45,820 bases of DNA from Collybiopsis luxurians FD-317 M1 (taxonomy: Eukaryota; Basidiomycota; Agaricomycetes; Agaricales; Omphalotaceae). Positions 11,061 to 20,717 of this stretch are shown one piece after another (position 1 is the first letter of the stretch; every line of letters starts with the position of its first letter). Made by a program: the position numbers and the translations under genes. The stretch covers positions 1-45,820 of the forward strand of contig KN834790.1 in NCBI GenBank assembly GCA_000827265.1, written 5' to 3'. Under the pieces are notes generated by a model. It was not told the DNA's origin and searched no databases. It was given only the letters and a program-made list of their open reading frames with translations.

Positions 11061-12804
11061 ATGTTCTCCAGATTCTATTTCCTGCATTCTCTGGTTTTAT
11101 TTGTGCTCCATTCTGGAGCCACAACCACACCTTCTGAAGATCCCATTTGTATAATAGGAGCCGGTCCATCTGGACTAACTGTTGCACATGAACTCGAAGC
11201 ACACGGAAAATCAATCGTGATTTTTGACTCAAATGCAGAAGTTGGAGGCAAGTGCCAATCATACTACAACAATCCAGTGGCAAGGTGAGGTATCTCTCAT
11301 CTACTACAATCTGTATTGGTGATTAACGACGTGATTATCAGGACTACATACCATGCAATGGGCGCTCTTATGTTCACGAATCAGACTTACAGTAACACCC
11401 TTTCCCTTATTCTCCAAGCTGGTTTACCTCTCAGTCCGGCCCTTTCACCCAGCCCCTCTGCAAATTGGAACTACTGGCAATATGGCCCTGGAGCACAGGG
11501 TGGACAGAATGTCACTACACTGCCCTCACCAAATGCAATTGAAGAGGTTGCGATAGCCGCTGAGGTAGTGGAATATGAGATCCTGTGGAACACTCTTTTT
11601 GCTCCATTTTCGGGCCCCAGATATAAAGTGAGTTATACAACTGACAGTGTTGCAGTAAAACAAACTTGCTTGACTTCTCAATGACCTAGGGTGATATCCC
11701 CAAAGAGTTCGCCGTGCCGATGAAGCAATGGTTGTCTGACAATGGCTTTTCGGCAATCTCCACTTTTGTTGAGCTGGGACTCGCATATGAAGGCTACAGA
11801 GACATCACACAAACTCCCACTGTAAGTTACATCACATCAGAGTTCATTCCCTAAAGTATCATTCTAACCCCGAAGATATCCCATGGTAGCTTTACGCTCT
11901 TCAGTTTTTAACACCAGAGATATTAACTTACTATATTGGAACGACTCCTGGATACTTTGTAGGTAAGGGAGAGCAAAGTGAAAGCTGGGTACTGTGGTTG
12001 ATCAATGAGAATGACAGATTTTCACAAGCTATGGGTTTGGTACACTCAGAACTACATAAATGGCACTATCCACAACAGTACCAATGTTACTAGGATCGGT
12101 GAGTCTCACATACCTAGTATACTCTACTCAGATTAATAACCTACTCTTTAGATCGCAGTAGTGATTATCCCGTTGTCAATTACAATGCCCCTGGGGAGAA
12201 TTCTCCCAAAACACAAACATGCTCTAGTCTCGTCATTGCCTTCCCTCCCACTCCCCGTGCGCTGAATGCTGCCGGTCTTGACTTCAGTGGTCAAGAAGCC
12301 GATGTCTTTTCCAATGTAGGAGTCACTGCATACTGGGCAGCAGCTTTTGAAATGGATCTCCCATACCCCTATGCCTTCCTCAAAACTCCGGCTACCCCCA
12401 ATTTCCGACCCATTGCCATGCTGCGATACTTCAATGAATCTACCATCTCCACGGCATACTCTTTTGGTCCAAGCCCATACAACGAAACCTCTGCTGCCTC
12501 TGATGAACAGGTGAAGCAACTCTTGGTGTCAAGTGCAAATAAACTTGGGGAAGGGCTTGCGCAGAACCAGGTGGCTAATGTCCAGGCACCTATCACCATC
12601 ACAGAAACGGATGTTGAACTCCTCACCTGCCAAGACCATTTTCCTCATGTCCTGACTGAAGCTTTGCAAGGAGGCTTTTACAGCAAGTATAATGCACTGC
12701 AAGGTCAGAAAAATACTTTCTAGACTTTGGGGTTGAATAGGTTCGAGAATGTCGAAAGCGCGATCAGGTCAGCCAAAGACTTGATTAATAACATTATGTA
12801 CTAG
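11061..12804 (+). pseudogene. FAD oxidoreductase paralogue (gene B) with a C-terminal nonsense codon
   Basis: Six exons (11061-11284, 11342-11627, 11690-11821, 11920-11962, 12018-12098, 12152 onward) match gene A: exons 2-5 have identical lengths and all introns have the same phase. The signal peptide and GAGPSG are intact. Exon 6 meets TAG at 12721-12723 where gene A has the Trp of FWTSGLN; the frame then stays open for 26 more codons to a second TAG at 12802-12804. The product would be 445 residues instead of 472, without the GLNRFENVESAIRSAKDL segment expected to contact FAD. Splice sites and the rest of the frame are clean, so this is a young pseudogene, or a truncated protein is still made. 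Confidence 0.8.
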
Positions 12805-12879
12805 TTTCATCAACCCAGTACTAATTTGCAGCAGTCAAAGCTGTATATATTAGGTTTGGGGGCTTGTTATTCAGAGTGA

Positions 12880-13010
12880 AGTAAAAACACCTCAAATAAT
12901 GAGTTTGACAGTGAACTGAACCAGGGTTACAGTACTCCATCTATTCTAGAATTAGGTGAGTGCCCGAATCAGAATCAGGGCAGTTCTATCGGATATGATA
13001 AAGATGAAAG
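12880..13010 (-). pseudogene. Fragment of a TAH18 copy (5' part, with internal deletion)
   Basis: The sequence aligns with the TAH18 exon 3 region (about 6600-6690) and then jumps straight to the start region (about 7160-7200): gagtgcccgaatcag is followed by gggcagttctatcggatatgat. The relic at 17430-17570 has the same junction, so both descend from one already deleted copy. No coding capacity remains. Confidence 0.7.
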
Positions 13011-13029
13011 ATGAACCTCCCACATTGCT

Positions 13030-13430
13030 ACACCTTGCCTGAAATGCTGATCACTTTAATGAACATATTGTCTCTACGGTGTACTCTTTAGGTTCTATTC
13101 GATGAAACATTTTCCGTGTTTGACAAGCAGGTGAAGCTTTTGGCGTCACATACAGATCATTGGGAAATTATGCAGAAGAACGTCGGTTGAAGACACGCAC
13201 CCATCACGGTCACGGAAGCACTTGTGACTTAGCAGATGTCAAACTGCTCACACATATATCCTGACTGAAGCTTTGCAGTGAGGTTTGTATACCAAGTATA
13301 ATGCACTGCAGGGCCAGAAAGATTTTTTTCTGAACTTCAGGCCAGACAGGTTTAAGAATGTCCAGGTGCCATCAGGTCAGCCAAAGATCCTGTTAAGAAG
13401 TTTTACATATTGTAACAAAGAAAATGAACC
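13030..13430 (+). pseudogene. Relic of a third FAD oxidoreductase copy (exon 6 end)
   Basis: Parts align with exon 6 of genes A and B: the gcatactctttggtcc region near 13075, then ctgaagctttgca..ggtttgtataccaagtataatgcactgcagggccagaaa at 13262-13321, then a gene-A-like C-terminus at 13350-13400. Frameshifts, a TGA and small deletions break every frame. Confidence 0.7.
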
Positions 13431-13467
13431 AGCTGTTCCAGGGTGTACATCTCACTTTTTTCAAATT

Positions 13468-13590
13468 TCAACTCCAGCACTCTTCAATTGACCTTCCGCT
13501 TCTCTCTAAAATTATACTGTGGCGCCTCCTCTTGACTTCAGAGGCCACATGTTGCACTTCCGCAGGGAAAGCGCTTTGTCCTGAGCTCCA
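13468..13590 (-). pseudogene. Relic of the TAH18 last exon
   Basis: aactccagcactcttcaatt followed by a diverged copy of 4975-5065 (gacgcctcctcctcacttcg in the intact gene) identifies the 3' end of TAH18. It lies in the same place relative to the gene A relic as in the intact unit at 4.9 kb. Confidence 0.7.
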
Positions 13591-13871
13591 CTTGAGCAAA
13601 TTTATTTCTTGTGCATGTACTCGCTCTGCACTAGGCTCAGTAATTTCTATTTCTTTGACAATTGAACTCAGTATGATTTGTAGCGAGCTTCAGCATTGCA
13701 TTGGGTGTTTTGCAAGTGGATAGGTGATATCTGGGAAGAAAGTGGATTGGTAGCCCTGTATATATGGTACTATTCACCTCCTTCAAAAGCGAGGACTGCT
13801 AAAGAGAAGCCATGATTTCCTTTGAATAATCCTAGAGTTTTCAAAGTTAAAACTGAAAGAGTTATAAATAA

Positions 13872-13947
13872 TGACCAAGCTGGAATTTGAACCCAGGTCC
13901 CTGCCACTTTCTGGGGACAGTGCTCTAACCAACTGAGCTACTTGACC
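13872..13947 (-). tRNA. Degenerate tRNA or head of a tRNA-derived SINE
   Basis: The minus strand folds into a cloverleaf. The acceptor arms are GGTCAAG and CTTGGTC (two G:U pairs), and the D-stem is GCTC/GAGC. The A box is TAGCTCAGTTGG, and the T-arm is CTGGG-TTCAAAT-TCCAG with the B box GGTTCAAATTCC. The anticodon stem CTGTC/GGCAG encloses 10 rather than 7 bases (CCCAGAAAGT), so no anticodon can be assigned safely. The loop size and the CpG-poor surroundings favour a SINE head or tRNA pseudogene over a working tRNA. Confidence 0.5.
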
Positions 13948-15816
13948 TTCTTAGTTCAACAAATGTGGCTTCACATTACACACATCTAACAAAAGCTTAA
14001 TTTTTGCAGAGTGGAAACTAGGAGGATCTTTTTCTCAATCCCCGACTCTGACCGAAGGGAAGGGAGGGCTTTGTATGCAGCGATCGGCCACGATCTCCCC
14101 AAATCTGGCCCCAATAGGCAGGAGTTTCTCACAATACATTGATGAGATTTGAATCGAGGTTGTGTGATAAACCTCCTTTCTTAACTAATACAGTTGGCAC
14201 TTCAGCGCTTAACCTGAATTTCATCGACAAAATTTTGTCAGTGGCCTCTTCATGTAATGAACCATCTGATATACTTTTACTGGCATTCCCATATATCATG
14301 CCTAAGCCACTGGTGGCAGTCCACGAGCAAAAAAACAAAACTCTATGGAACAAGGGCTGGACCACTAAGGTATAAGATACAGCAATACAAAATATCTGGA
14401 CTATTAAGTAGTTAGGATCTGGATGGATTCTGAAGACCAAAGGTGCAACCAAAACCGTGATGAGTCAGGGATTGCCGCTCCGGCGGCACTAAGGATCTCT
14501 ATAATTTTAGCATAAACTAGTGGAGTTCCCACAGTTGAAGTGTCACTCATGACTGGAAGCTCTAGAATAACAAATTGATTCCAGGATGTTCTGGCACCCG
14601 ATAGTCTCTGTATATCCCACCGTGACATTCAGTTAAAGCATGCAAAGTGCGCAATGGCGAAAACGGTACCAAGTGTTCCCAATCGAGTCCCTTACGGTGT
14701 TGAATAACTTCAAAAGGCTAATAGATATGGTGAAGAGACAGCACTAGATGCAGGTCATCTGCCTGAAGTTGTATTTCTCAAGTGCGCGCAGGGTAAGCAG
14801 TAATTGCAATGCTGTCAGCTTCAGTGCCTTGTCCATGAAAAATTCCAGCTTGCATCAAACCAACTAAAAAACATGCATCTTTGAATCTAAGATTCTTCTC
14901 ACAAGTCCAGGGCCATATACTGTACCACTCATTTTGAAGTACAAAGTGAGGTACAAGGTACATGTCCATCTATCAATCATTACCCTGCCAAATTTCTTCA
15001 AATGGGTCTGGACACCTGTCCCCCAGAACCTTCATTGCAAAATCCAGCATTTCTATGGACTTCACCTGGTAAAAGACTGTCCGAAAGCAGCGAAGCACAG
15101 TTTATCATCATAAGAGATTATTTATGTGCAACACTAATTCACTGGCGATGCAAAAAATTTTCTGCTGCCGTATCTCTCTGATCCAGCTACTACATTGCTC
15201 CCCTTTCTCCATTAATGTTTGAGCATCCCATGGTAAGGCCTTGTTTGATAATAGCCTTCTGACTCACCATACTCCTGTCACTGTGCTTGAGACCACCAAA
15301 CATGACATGTTCCAAGCACAGGGTTATACATGCATGAAGCTTGCCAGAGGGAACTTAGCAGGTACAGGTAGAGCATCAGAGAAAAGCTAATATTATAACT
15401 TATAATGAAAACTATGTGATTATGGTTATTATATAGGGTCTATAGCCACTTAGCCAGCGCCACAATCACCGAAAACTATAATTCCTATAACATTCACAAG
15501 TCATCAGCGGGTTCTTGGATTATGCATGAGAAAAGTATAGGTTACAAGTCCAGAATGTAATGGAGGAATTGTCTTGCAAGGGGACTTGACCATTTTCCCA
15601 TGGTCTTTCACAGTTCAATATATTGAATTTTATCCCCATATTTGGACTTGTCACTTTTTGTGACTTGCGTTATTTGTGTGAATTTCCAATCACCACAATC
15701 TCCTTCCTCTGTTTCCCTCTGTGCTTTCTCATGTAGCTCTGTGCACCCTCCCCTCTTATTGCCCTTTCTCCCACTCCCTTTAATTTTTACCTTTTTTTTT
15801 TTTCTTTCTCTTTGCT
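13948..15816. other. CpG-poor repeat-like region, no gene identified
   Basis: The stretch is TG/CA-rich and CpG-poor like the transposon relics elsewhere. It has only short broken frames; one near 15230-15360 reads as a fragment around TPVTVLETTKHDMF that I cannot assign. From 15640 to 15830 the sequence is strongly CT-rich and leads into the broken lectin-like gene. Confidence 0.35.
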
Positions 15817-16507
15817 ATGTCACCACTTCTTGATGTTTATTCTCTGTCACTTGGCTGTCATTCTCTTCCCGTCATTCTCTTCCTGTTGTCTTTGCTGCTC
15901 CTGTCATCGAGAGAACAGAGCAAGGGAGAACTTGTCCAATGCGCCACGCTCACCGGCCCTTTGAACTTTAACTCTTCTCAATGGATTTGGACTACTGAGC
16001 TCGTAAAGCCTCCAAATGGCAGTGCGCCCGTGGGCTCAAGAGAATTCCACAAGACTTTCATTCTTCCCACAGGCAAGGTCCCTGTGTCTCTTTCCATTGT
16101 TTTTGCGGTGGATAACGAAGCCGTACTTTGGGTTAACAGTAATCCAATTACAAGTCAAGTGGGCTGGACCAATCCCCTAGCCTACTGCGTGAGTTTGAAG
16201 GGTGTAGGTTGGCGGCAGTGGAGACAACGCTGCGCCTCTTCTGATTGCATTCAACACGACCAACAACGAGTTCCAGACCGGGTTGTTAGTGAGCGCATTG
16301 GCCACTTACCTGGATAACTCGACCTCCTCGCTCATTTCTGATGGTAGCTGGCGCGTGAGTGTTGGTGGCGTCCCTGACGGCTTCCAATCCCTCTATTTTG
16401 ATGAAGTACTTGGGAACATGCGGAAACTGAGGGAGGCAATGGAGCTGGTCCTTGGGAAGTCATTTCAATTAGTGGTCCAAAGCCTCCAACTGGTTGTCAG
16501 TGACTAG
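15817..16507 (+). pseudogene. Lectin-like / rhamnosidase-N-domain-like gene, frameshifted
   Basis: The translated segment from about 15950 matches the intact paralogue at 20057: SSQWIWTTEL..PNGSAPVGSREFHKTF, then an AVDNEAVLWVN strand and QVGWTNPLAY. Near 16200-16230 an extra segment of roughly 28 bases shifts the frame; homology resumes in another frame with LLIAFNTTNN and SDGSWRVSVGGVPDGFQ and ends at the TAG 16505-16507. The N-terminal ORF includes a hydrophobic stretch that could be a signal peptide or read-through of CT-rich leader. An intron replacing the extra segment is possible but no good splice pair was found. Confidence 0.6.
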
Positions 16508-16599
16508 GAACTATTCATCAGCAGTGATTACAGGTCCTTATCTTTTCATTCGTATTCATTCTACTCAATCTGTCAGTCAAGCTTTTCTCGAAAGTTCTC

Positions 16600-16695
16600 T
16601 GAGTGCTAAAGTAAGGTATCGAGCCGTGATGTTCGGCATCATAATTCAGAATAGGAGATCGGTAGTAGAACCACCTCCCATTCCATAGAATGACC
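16600..16695 (+). repeat. Degraded copy of the gene A promoter
   Basis: The order and spacing of tatcgagcc, the atcataattcagaataggag block, gtagtag..ccacctccca and a tgacct end match 3015-3105 upstream of gene A. No oxidoreductase coding sequence follows; the next recognisable block belongs to TAH18, so gene A has been deleted from this unit. Confidence 0.75.
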
Positions 16696-16704
16696 TGTTA
16701 TGCA

Positions 16705-17620
16705 TTGTCGTCAGCGAGCAACTGAATGAATATCACCATCGTGACACGGAGGGGTATTGAACCAGGATGCTTTTATGAGACTAAGTCAATTATTTGAAAT
16801 AGATCAGACTTGTAGTCCAGAGGTATGCTAAATTCCGGACTTCGGGTATGGCCTGGTGTGTCGTACGTGGTAGCAGTAGTCACACAGCTCCCCCACTCCG
16901 TCACGCCAGTTTTGATCTAGAGAGAAGAGCACAAAGAAACTCGTCTGTGTTAGATCGAACAAGGCCAATGACACGTAACAGCGATTCGGTCATGAGTGCG
17001 CGTGGTGTCCTGTACGTTCCGTTTCAGGGTTACAGTATATGTGGTTGCTTCCGCGCGGATATCTCTACCTGTTCGTCTCTTCTCTTATCTGTACTCCATT
17101 TCTCCTTATCATTTATCCTTTCTGTTCCCTTATAAAAGCTGGTTCCTTTTTCCTTTACCCTCAGAACTGTTCCGTCGGGTACGTTACTTTTCCATTTGTA
17201 TTCAGGCCTCTACTTACAGGTTACCTATAGTTGTGTACTACGTTGTGAGACGTTGACTCGATATGGCGCACATCTTGAACCAGTCTTGAACAGTTTTTCG
17301 ATCGGATCTGACAGTAGCCGAGTGGTATTCTTTGTGATATTGCAAAGCATCGGCTACGTCCTGTGGATCTGATTGCTCAGCCAGCCACACTCAAGGGGAA
17401 GGGGCTGCTTCGGGAGATATGGTTTGATGTTCAGAGTAAAGTAAAACAGCTCAAATAATGAGTTTGATAACGGATTGAGCCAGGGTTCTAGTGCCCTATC
17501 TATTTTAAAATTATGTGAGTGCCCGAGGCAGAGTCAGGGCAGTTCTATCGGACATGATAACAACATGAAGAAAAGATGAGAGGCCCAATAAGCGCGCGCC
17601 AAAGTCAGTAATTGTCGACG
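16705..17620 (-). pseudogene. Decayed TAH18 copy next to LCL3
   Basis: Three blocks keep TAH18 order: 16710-16800 aligns with 5690-5765, 16830-16960 with 5865-6000 (including ggtagcagtagtcacacagct), and 17255-17610 with 6380-6690 then 7160-7230. Exon 2 and other parts are missing, introns have drifted and no frame survives. Homology runs some 40 bp past the TAH18 start codon (caataagcgcgcgccaaagt versus cagtaagcgtgcgtcaaagt). The LCL3 start codon is only about 40 bp further on. Confidence 0.8.
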
Positions 17621-17657
17621 GGCGTCTAAATGCCATCCACCATACTTTGTCGCTCAG

Positions 17658-18810
17658 ATGGCTCCTTCACATTTTCCTCAGGAGCTTGAAGACTACATAC
17701 ACAGATTGGAAAGCAATGCTTCCAATCTCTCTCCTCACGTTTTGGTTGCTTCTGCCTTCACCGCTGGAGCCATAACTGCCCTAGGATGTTCTCGTGTACA
17801 CGGACGGTATTTCAAAAGGATGCAGAACAGCAACTGGATAAGTCCGGAAAGTTTCGAGAGGAAACAGTGGGTTAAGGGTGTCGTAACTAGGTGTGCCAGC
17901 CCATTTTGTAGTACATGTTTCGTGTTGCTGACGAATCGCCAGTGTAGGAGACGCAGATAACTTTCGGTACGATGCACTGTCATAATCTGGTCAAAACACG
18001 TATTTATTTGTGCAGACTATATCATACTCCCGGCATTGGATGGCGCTGGCCCTTGAAGTTTCGACGCGTGCCGACCGAAAAGAGAGACCTCCGGAATCAA
18101 ACCATCCATATTCGTATTGCTGGCGCAGACGCTCCAGAGGTAGCCGCTCGCCGTATTTTCCTGTAACTGGAATATTGCCTCCATAACCTCCCCAGGCTGC
18201 AAACTTTGGACGTGAAGGCCAACCATACGCCAAAGAGAGCCTGGCCTGGCTTTCCAATCGCATCCTTGGTCAGACTGTCCACTGTCAGCTGATCACACGC
18301 GACCAATACTCTCGAACCGTCAGCCATAGTTTTGCTTTTACGTCTGCATATTTATCATATCATCTCGAACATAGGTCGCCAACGTGGTTACCAAGAGACG
18401 GTTCCTGCCTGGATCTACCAGCCTAGCGCTCGAAATGTTAAGAGCAGGATGTGCGACGGTATATGAACAGGTGAGATATTGATCATGAGTTTGGACGCGA
18501 CTTTGCTGACTGCTTGTGATAGTCTGGAGCGGAATACGGTTCATGGGGCAAAGAAGAGTTTTTGAAGGCAGAGGCCGAAGCAAAGTGAGTTGAAAAGGAT
18601 ACTTTTCGTTAGCCTATGCTTAATTTCTACTGCAGAATTGCCCGCCGAGGAATGTGGAAAGATGGTGTGCTGAGAGAAACACCGGCAGAGTATAAACGCC
18701 GCTACGCTCAAGGAGATACCGATGCAGCATCAACGTCCTCAAAGAACGCGGTCGAATCAAGTAATGAAGGTCCAATGTTTCTTTTGCGTAAACTCATGTT
18801 CTGGCGATAA
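17658..18810 (+). CDS. LCL3: Membrane-anchored Staphylococcal-nuclease-like endonuclease (Lcl3 family)
   Basis: Seven exons (17658-17890, 17943-17966, 18016-18139, 18196-18318, 18375-18470, 18523-18584, 18636-18810) give 278 codons with no break. A short N-terminal region is followed by one hydrophobic segment (about residues 28-46, [17 protein letters not shown]), the mitochondrial-membrane anchor of the family. The SNase fold starts at [17 protein letters not shown], with [11 protein letters not shown] (the Arg and Glu of the active site), [12 protein letters not shown], then [13 protein letters not shown] and [10 protein letters not shown]. The residue after ADAPEAA is Asn where His is common. 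It is a putative calcium-dependent phosphodiesterase; the cellular substrate is not known. It lies head-to-head with the TAH18 relic. Confidence 0.9.
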
Positions 18811-19956
18811 TATACATTTGGGTCTCACCATAGTCATAATCACCTCGTACAGAGGCACTGCATTAAAAGCCTCTCCATCGTTCGTTTTGTATTGCGGGAG
18901 TCGTTGTGGCTTTGCGACTACGTCCCCAAACTACGCACTTGCTGCTGCTGCTGTTCTTCATCCTTACTTTGTGGAAGCCAAAGAGACTCTTAGCAATGAC
19001 TGGTCCTACTCCAGCCTGCTTCGACTAGTGATGAAAGTCCTTCGAATGCGTTTATTCGCCTACTTTCCAAGCTGTCAAGCAAGGCGGTAATAAGGCAAAG
19101 CCACTCCTTCATTCTGGGTATGTTACAGATAAGTAAGGTTTGATGACCCATCTCCATTGCGGTATAGTACGTCCGAAAAAGTTTTCCGAACAGGTTATTA
19201 ATTGCTCGAAATCGGTTTTGCTCTGAGCGAATAGAAGATGCTGTAAGTACTTGTGACGCCTCTGTCAGTTGGTAACTTGGACTATGAACCTGGCATGCGA
19301 CTCGAGATTCCATACAAAATGGCACGGCGATCAAAAAGGGCTGTGAATTCCCTGATTTTTGAGTTGAAGTTGATCCATGGCAGCCTTCGTTTTCGGTTCT
19401 CGAGACTTGGTAGACCATTTTCCTAGGCGCTTTAGAACGTCAATCCCCGTGTAAAGGCATTGGTGAGGTCACAAATGGCTCGATAGTAGAAACGATGCGG
19501 CATGCGCAATGTCCTTTGACACTCGAAATGACCTCGTCAGCTCGAATCTCGTTTAGGTTCAGGATATCTCAGCCTAAGGAGCATTATACTTGTGTGGAAT
19601 CCATCACTCTTCTCGGTGCTTCATTCCTTGATGAATTGGCCCACACCAACATTCAACTATCGGCTTCCACGCGATGCAGGCCATCATTTGTCTGGGCTAC
19701 ATAACGATCCTGAAAATTCAAGAGGCACCCGAATTTTCTGGTAGGAGGTCTCAGCAGGCTGCATCCGACGGTTCAAGCTTCAAAGTCTACTGAAAGTGCA
19801 AGACCCCGACTTCTCATACTAACTGCATCGCCATCCCGCGCGCCGAGTCTATTCTTCGCAAAGTATTGAAAGAGGAAAGGTCCAGAAAGAGGACGCACGA
19901 TCCACTGGACAGCATGCATACAAGAAGGACTGGTTGCTCAATTCGAGATTCTTAAA
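18811..19956. other. Intergenic with a diverged repeat
   Basis: Several frames of 60-140 codons occur on both strands without recognisable motifs. The segment 19344-19495 is repeated at 21433-21596. From 19900 the sequence is the promoter region of the lectin-like gene. Confidence 0.4.
19344..19495. repeat. Diverged direct repeat, left copy
   Basis: gaattccctgatttttgagt..gatccatggcagccttcgttttcgg here matches gaaagtccccgattttcgagt..gacctatggaagccctcgtttttgg at 21433, roughly three quarters identical by eye. The match continues through cctaggcg/ccgaggcg and ggcattggtgaggt/ggcactcgtcgggt. The two copies flank the lectin-like gene at 20057. Confidence 0.6.
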
Positions 19957-19965
19957 TATATAAAG
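19957..19965 (+). promoter_or_regulatory. TATA box of the lectin-like gene
   Basis: TATATAAAG lies 92 bp before the ATG at 20057. A CT-rich stretch (attcctctctctcag) near 20020-20035 marks the probable transcript start region. Confidence 0.6.
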
Positions 19966-20056
19966 GGGTGGGCATGAATCTCAAGTTGTCTGTCCGCACT
20001 GCACCGATATAAGCATAAATATTCCTCTCTCTCAGTTTTACTCCCAAAGGGTAGAC

Positions 20057-20717
20057 ATGTTCAAGAGACTCATACAAGCTTTGAATAATAGTGTCGCCCC
20101 TGCGAATACCGACCCTGAAAGTACGTAGATAATCTGCTTAGCTGCCTTGATGATGGATCCGAAAAGATCGTTCTAAAGACCAGATACCTCCCACCGCCGT
20201 CATTACTCAGCCGTTGCATAGCGAGGGACATTTCGTCCAACCTGAACATGCCACTTCTTCTCTGAGTTTCGGCTCTGCTCAATGGATTTGGACGAGTGAG
20301 CTCTCAGATGGCAATGCGCCTATTGGTTCGCGTGGATTCCGCAAGACTTTTGTTTATCCCGAAGGCAAAACTCCGGACACCCTTGAAATTAGTTTTGCTG
20401 CAGATGACAGAGCGTCACTTTGGGTCAACGGCGACCACATTATTGATCAAGTGGGTTGGACGAATCCTGCCGTCCACGGCGTGAGTTTGCAGAGTCGCGA
20501 ACTTTGCGCTCTTCTGATCGCATTCAACGCGACCAACAATGGCGGTCCCGCTGGGCTGCTAGTGGACGCCCAGGTCACATACACGGATGGTTCGACCTCC
20601 CCAATTGTTTCCGATGGTAGCTGGCGCGCAAGCGTTGATGGCGCCCCTGATGGCTTCCAATACTTTTCTTTTGATGATAGTACCTGGGATCTTGTGAAAA
20701 CTCAGAGCAGATCCTAG
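20057..20717 (+). CDS. Small lectin-like protein with a rhamnosidase-N-type beta domain
   Basis: Two exons (20057-20120, 20179-20717) with a phase-1 intron give 200 codons. After about 50 residues comes a single beta-sandwich-like domain: SAQWIWTSEL, APIGSRGFRKTF, EISFAADDRASLWVNGDHI, LIAFNATNNGGPAGLLV, SDGSWRASVDG. This pattern resembles the carbohydrate-binding N-terminal domain of alpha-L-rhamnosidases and a family of short mushroom proteins that carry only this domain. There is no clear signal peptide (MFKRLIQALNN) and no catalytic domain. Sugar binding is a family-based inference. The end may be slightly different if a last intron is hidden after STWDL. Confidence 0.75.

Noticed and set aside
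14129..14452. Minus-strand ORF and a second tRNA-like segment with a gattcaaatc T-loop-like word
   Set aside because: No matching A box or acceptor pairing could be built, and the ORF has no motif; kept only as part of the repeat-like region.
18990..19418. 142-codon ORF on the minus strand downstream of LCL3
   Set aside because: It overlaps the diverged repeat, competes with an open frame on the other strand and shows no domain.
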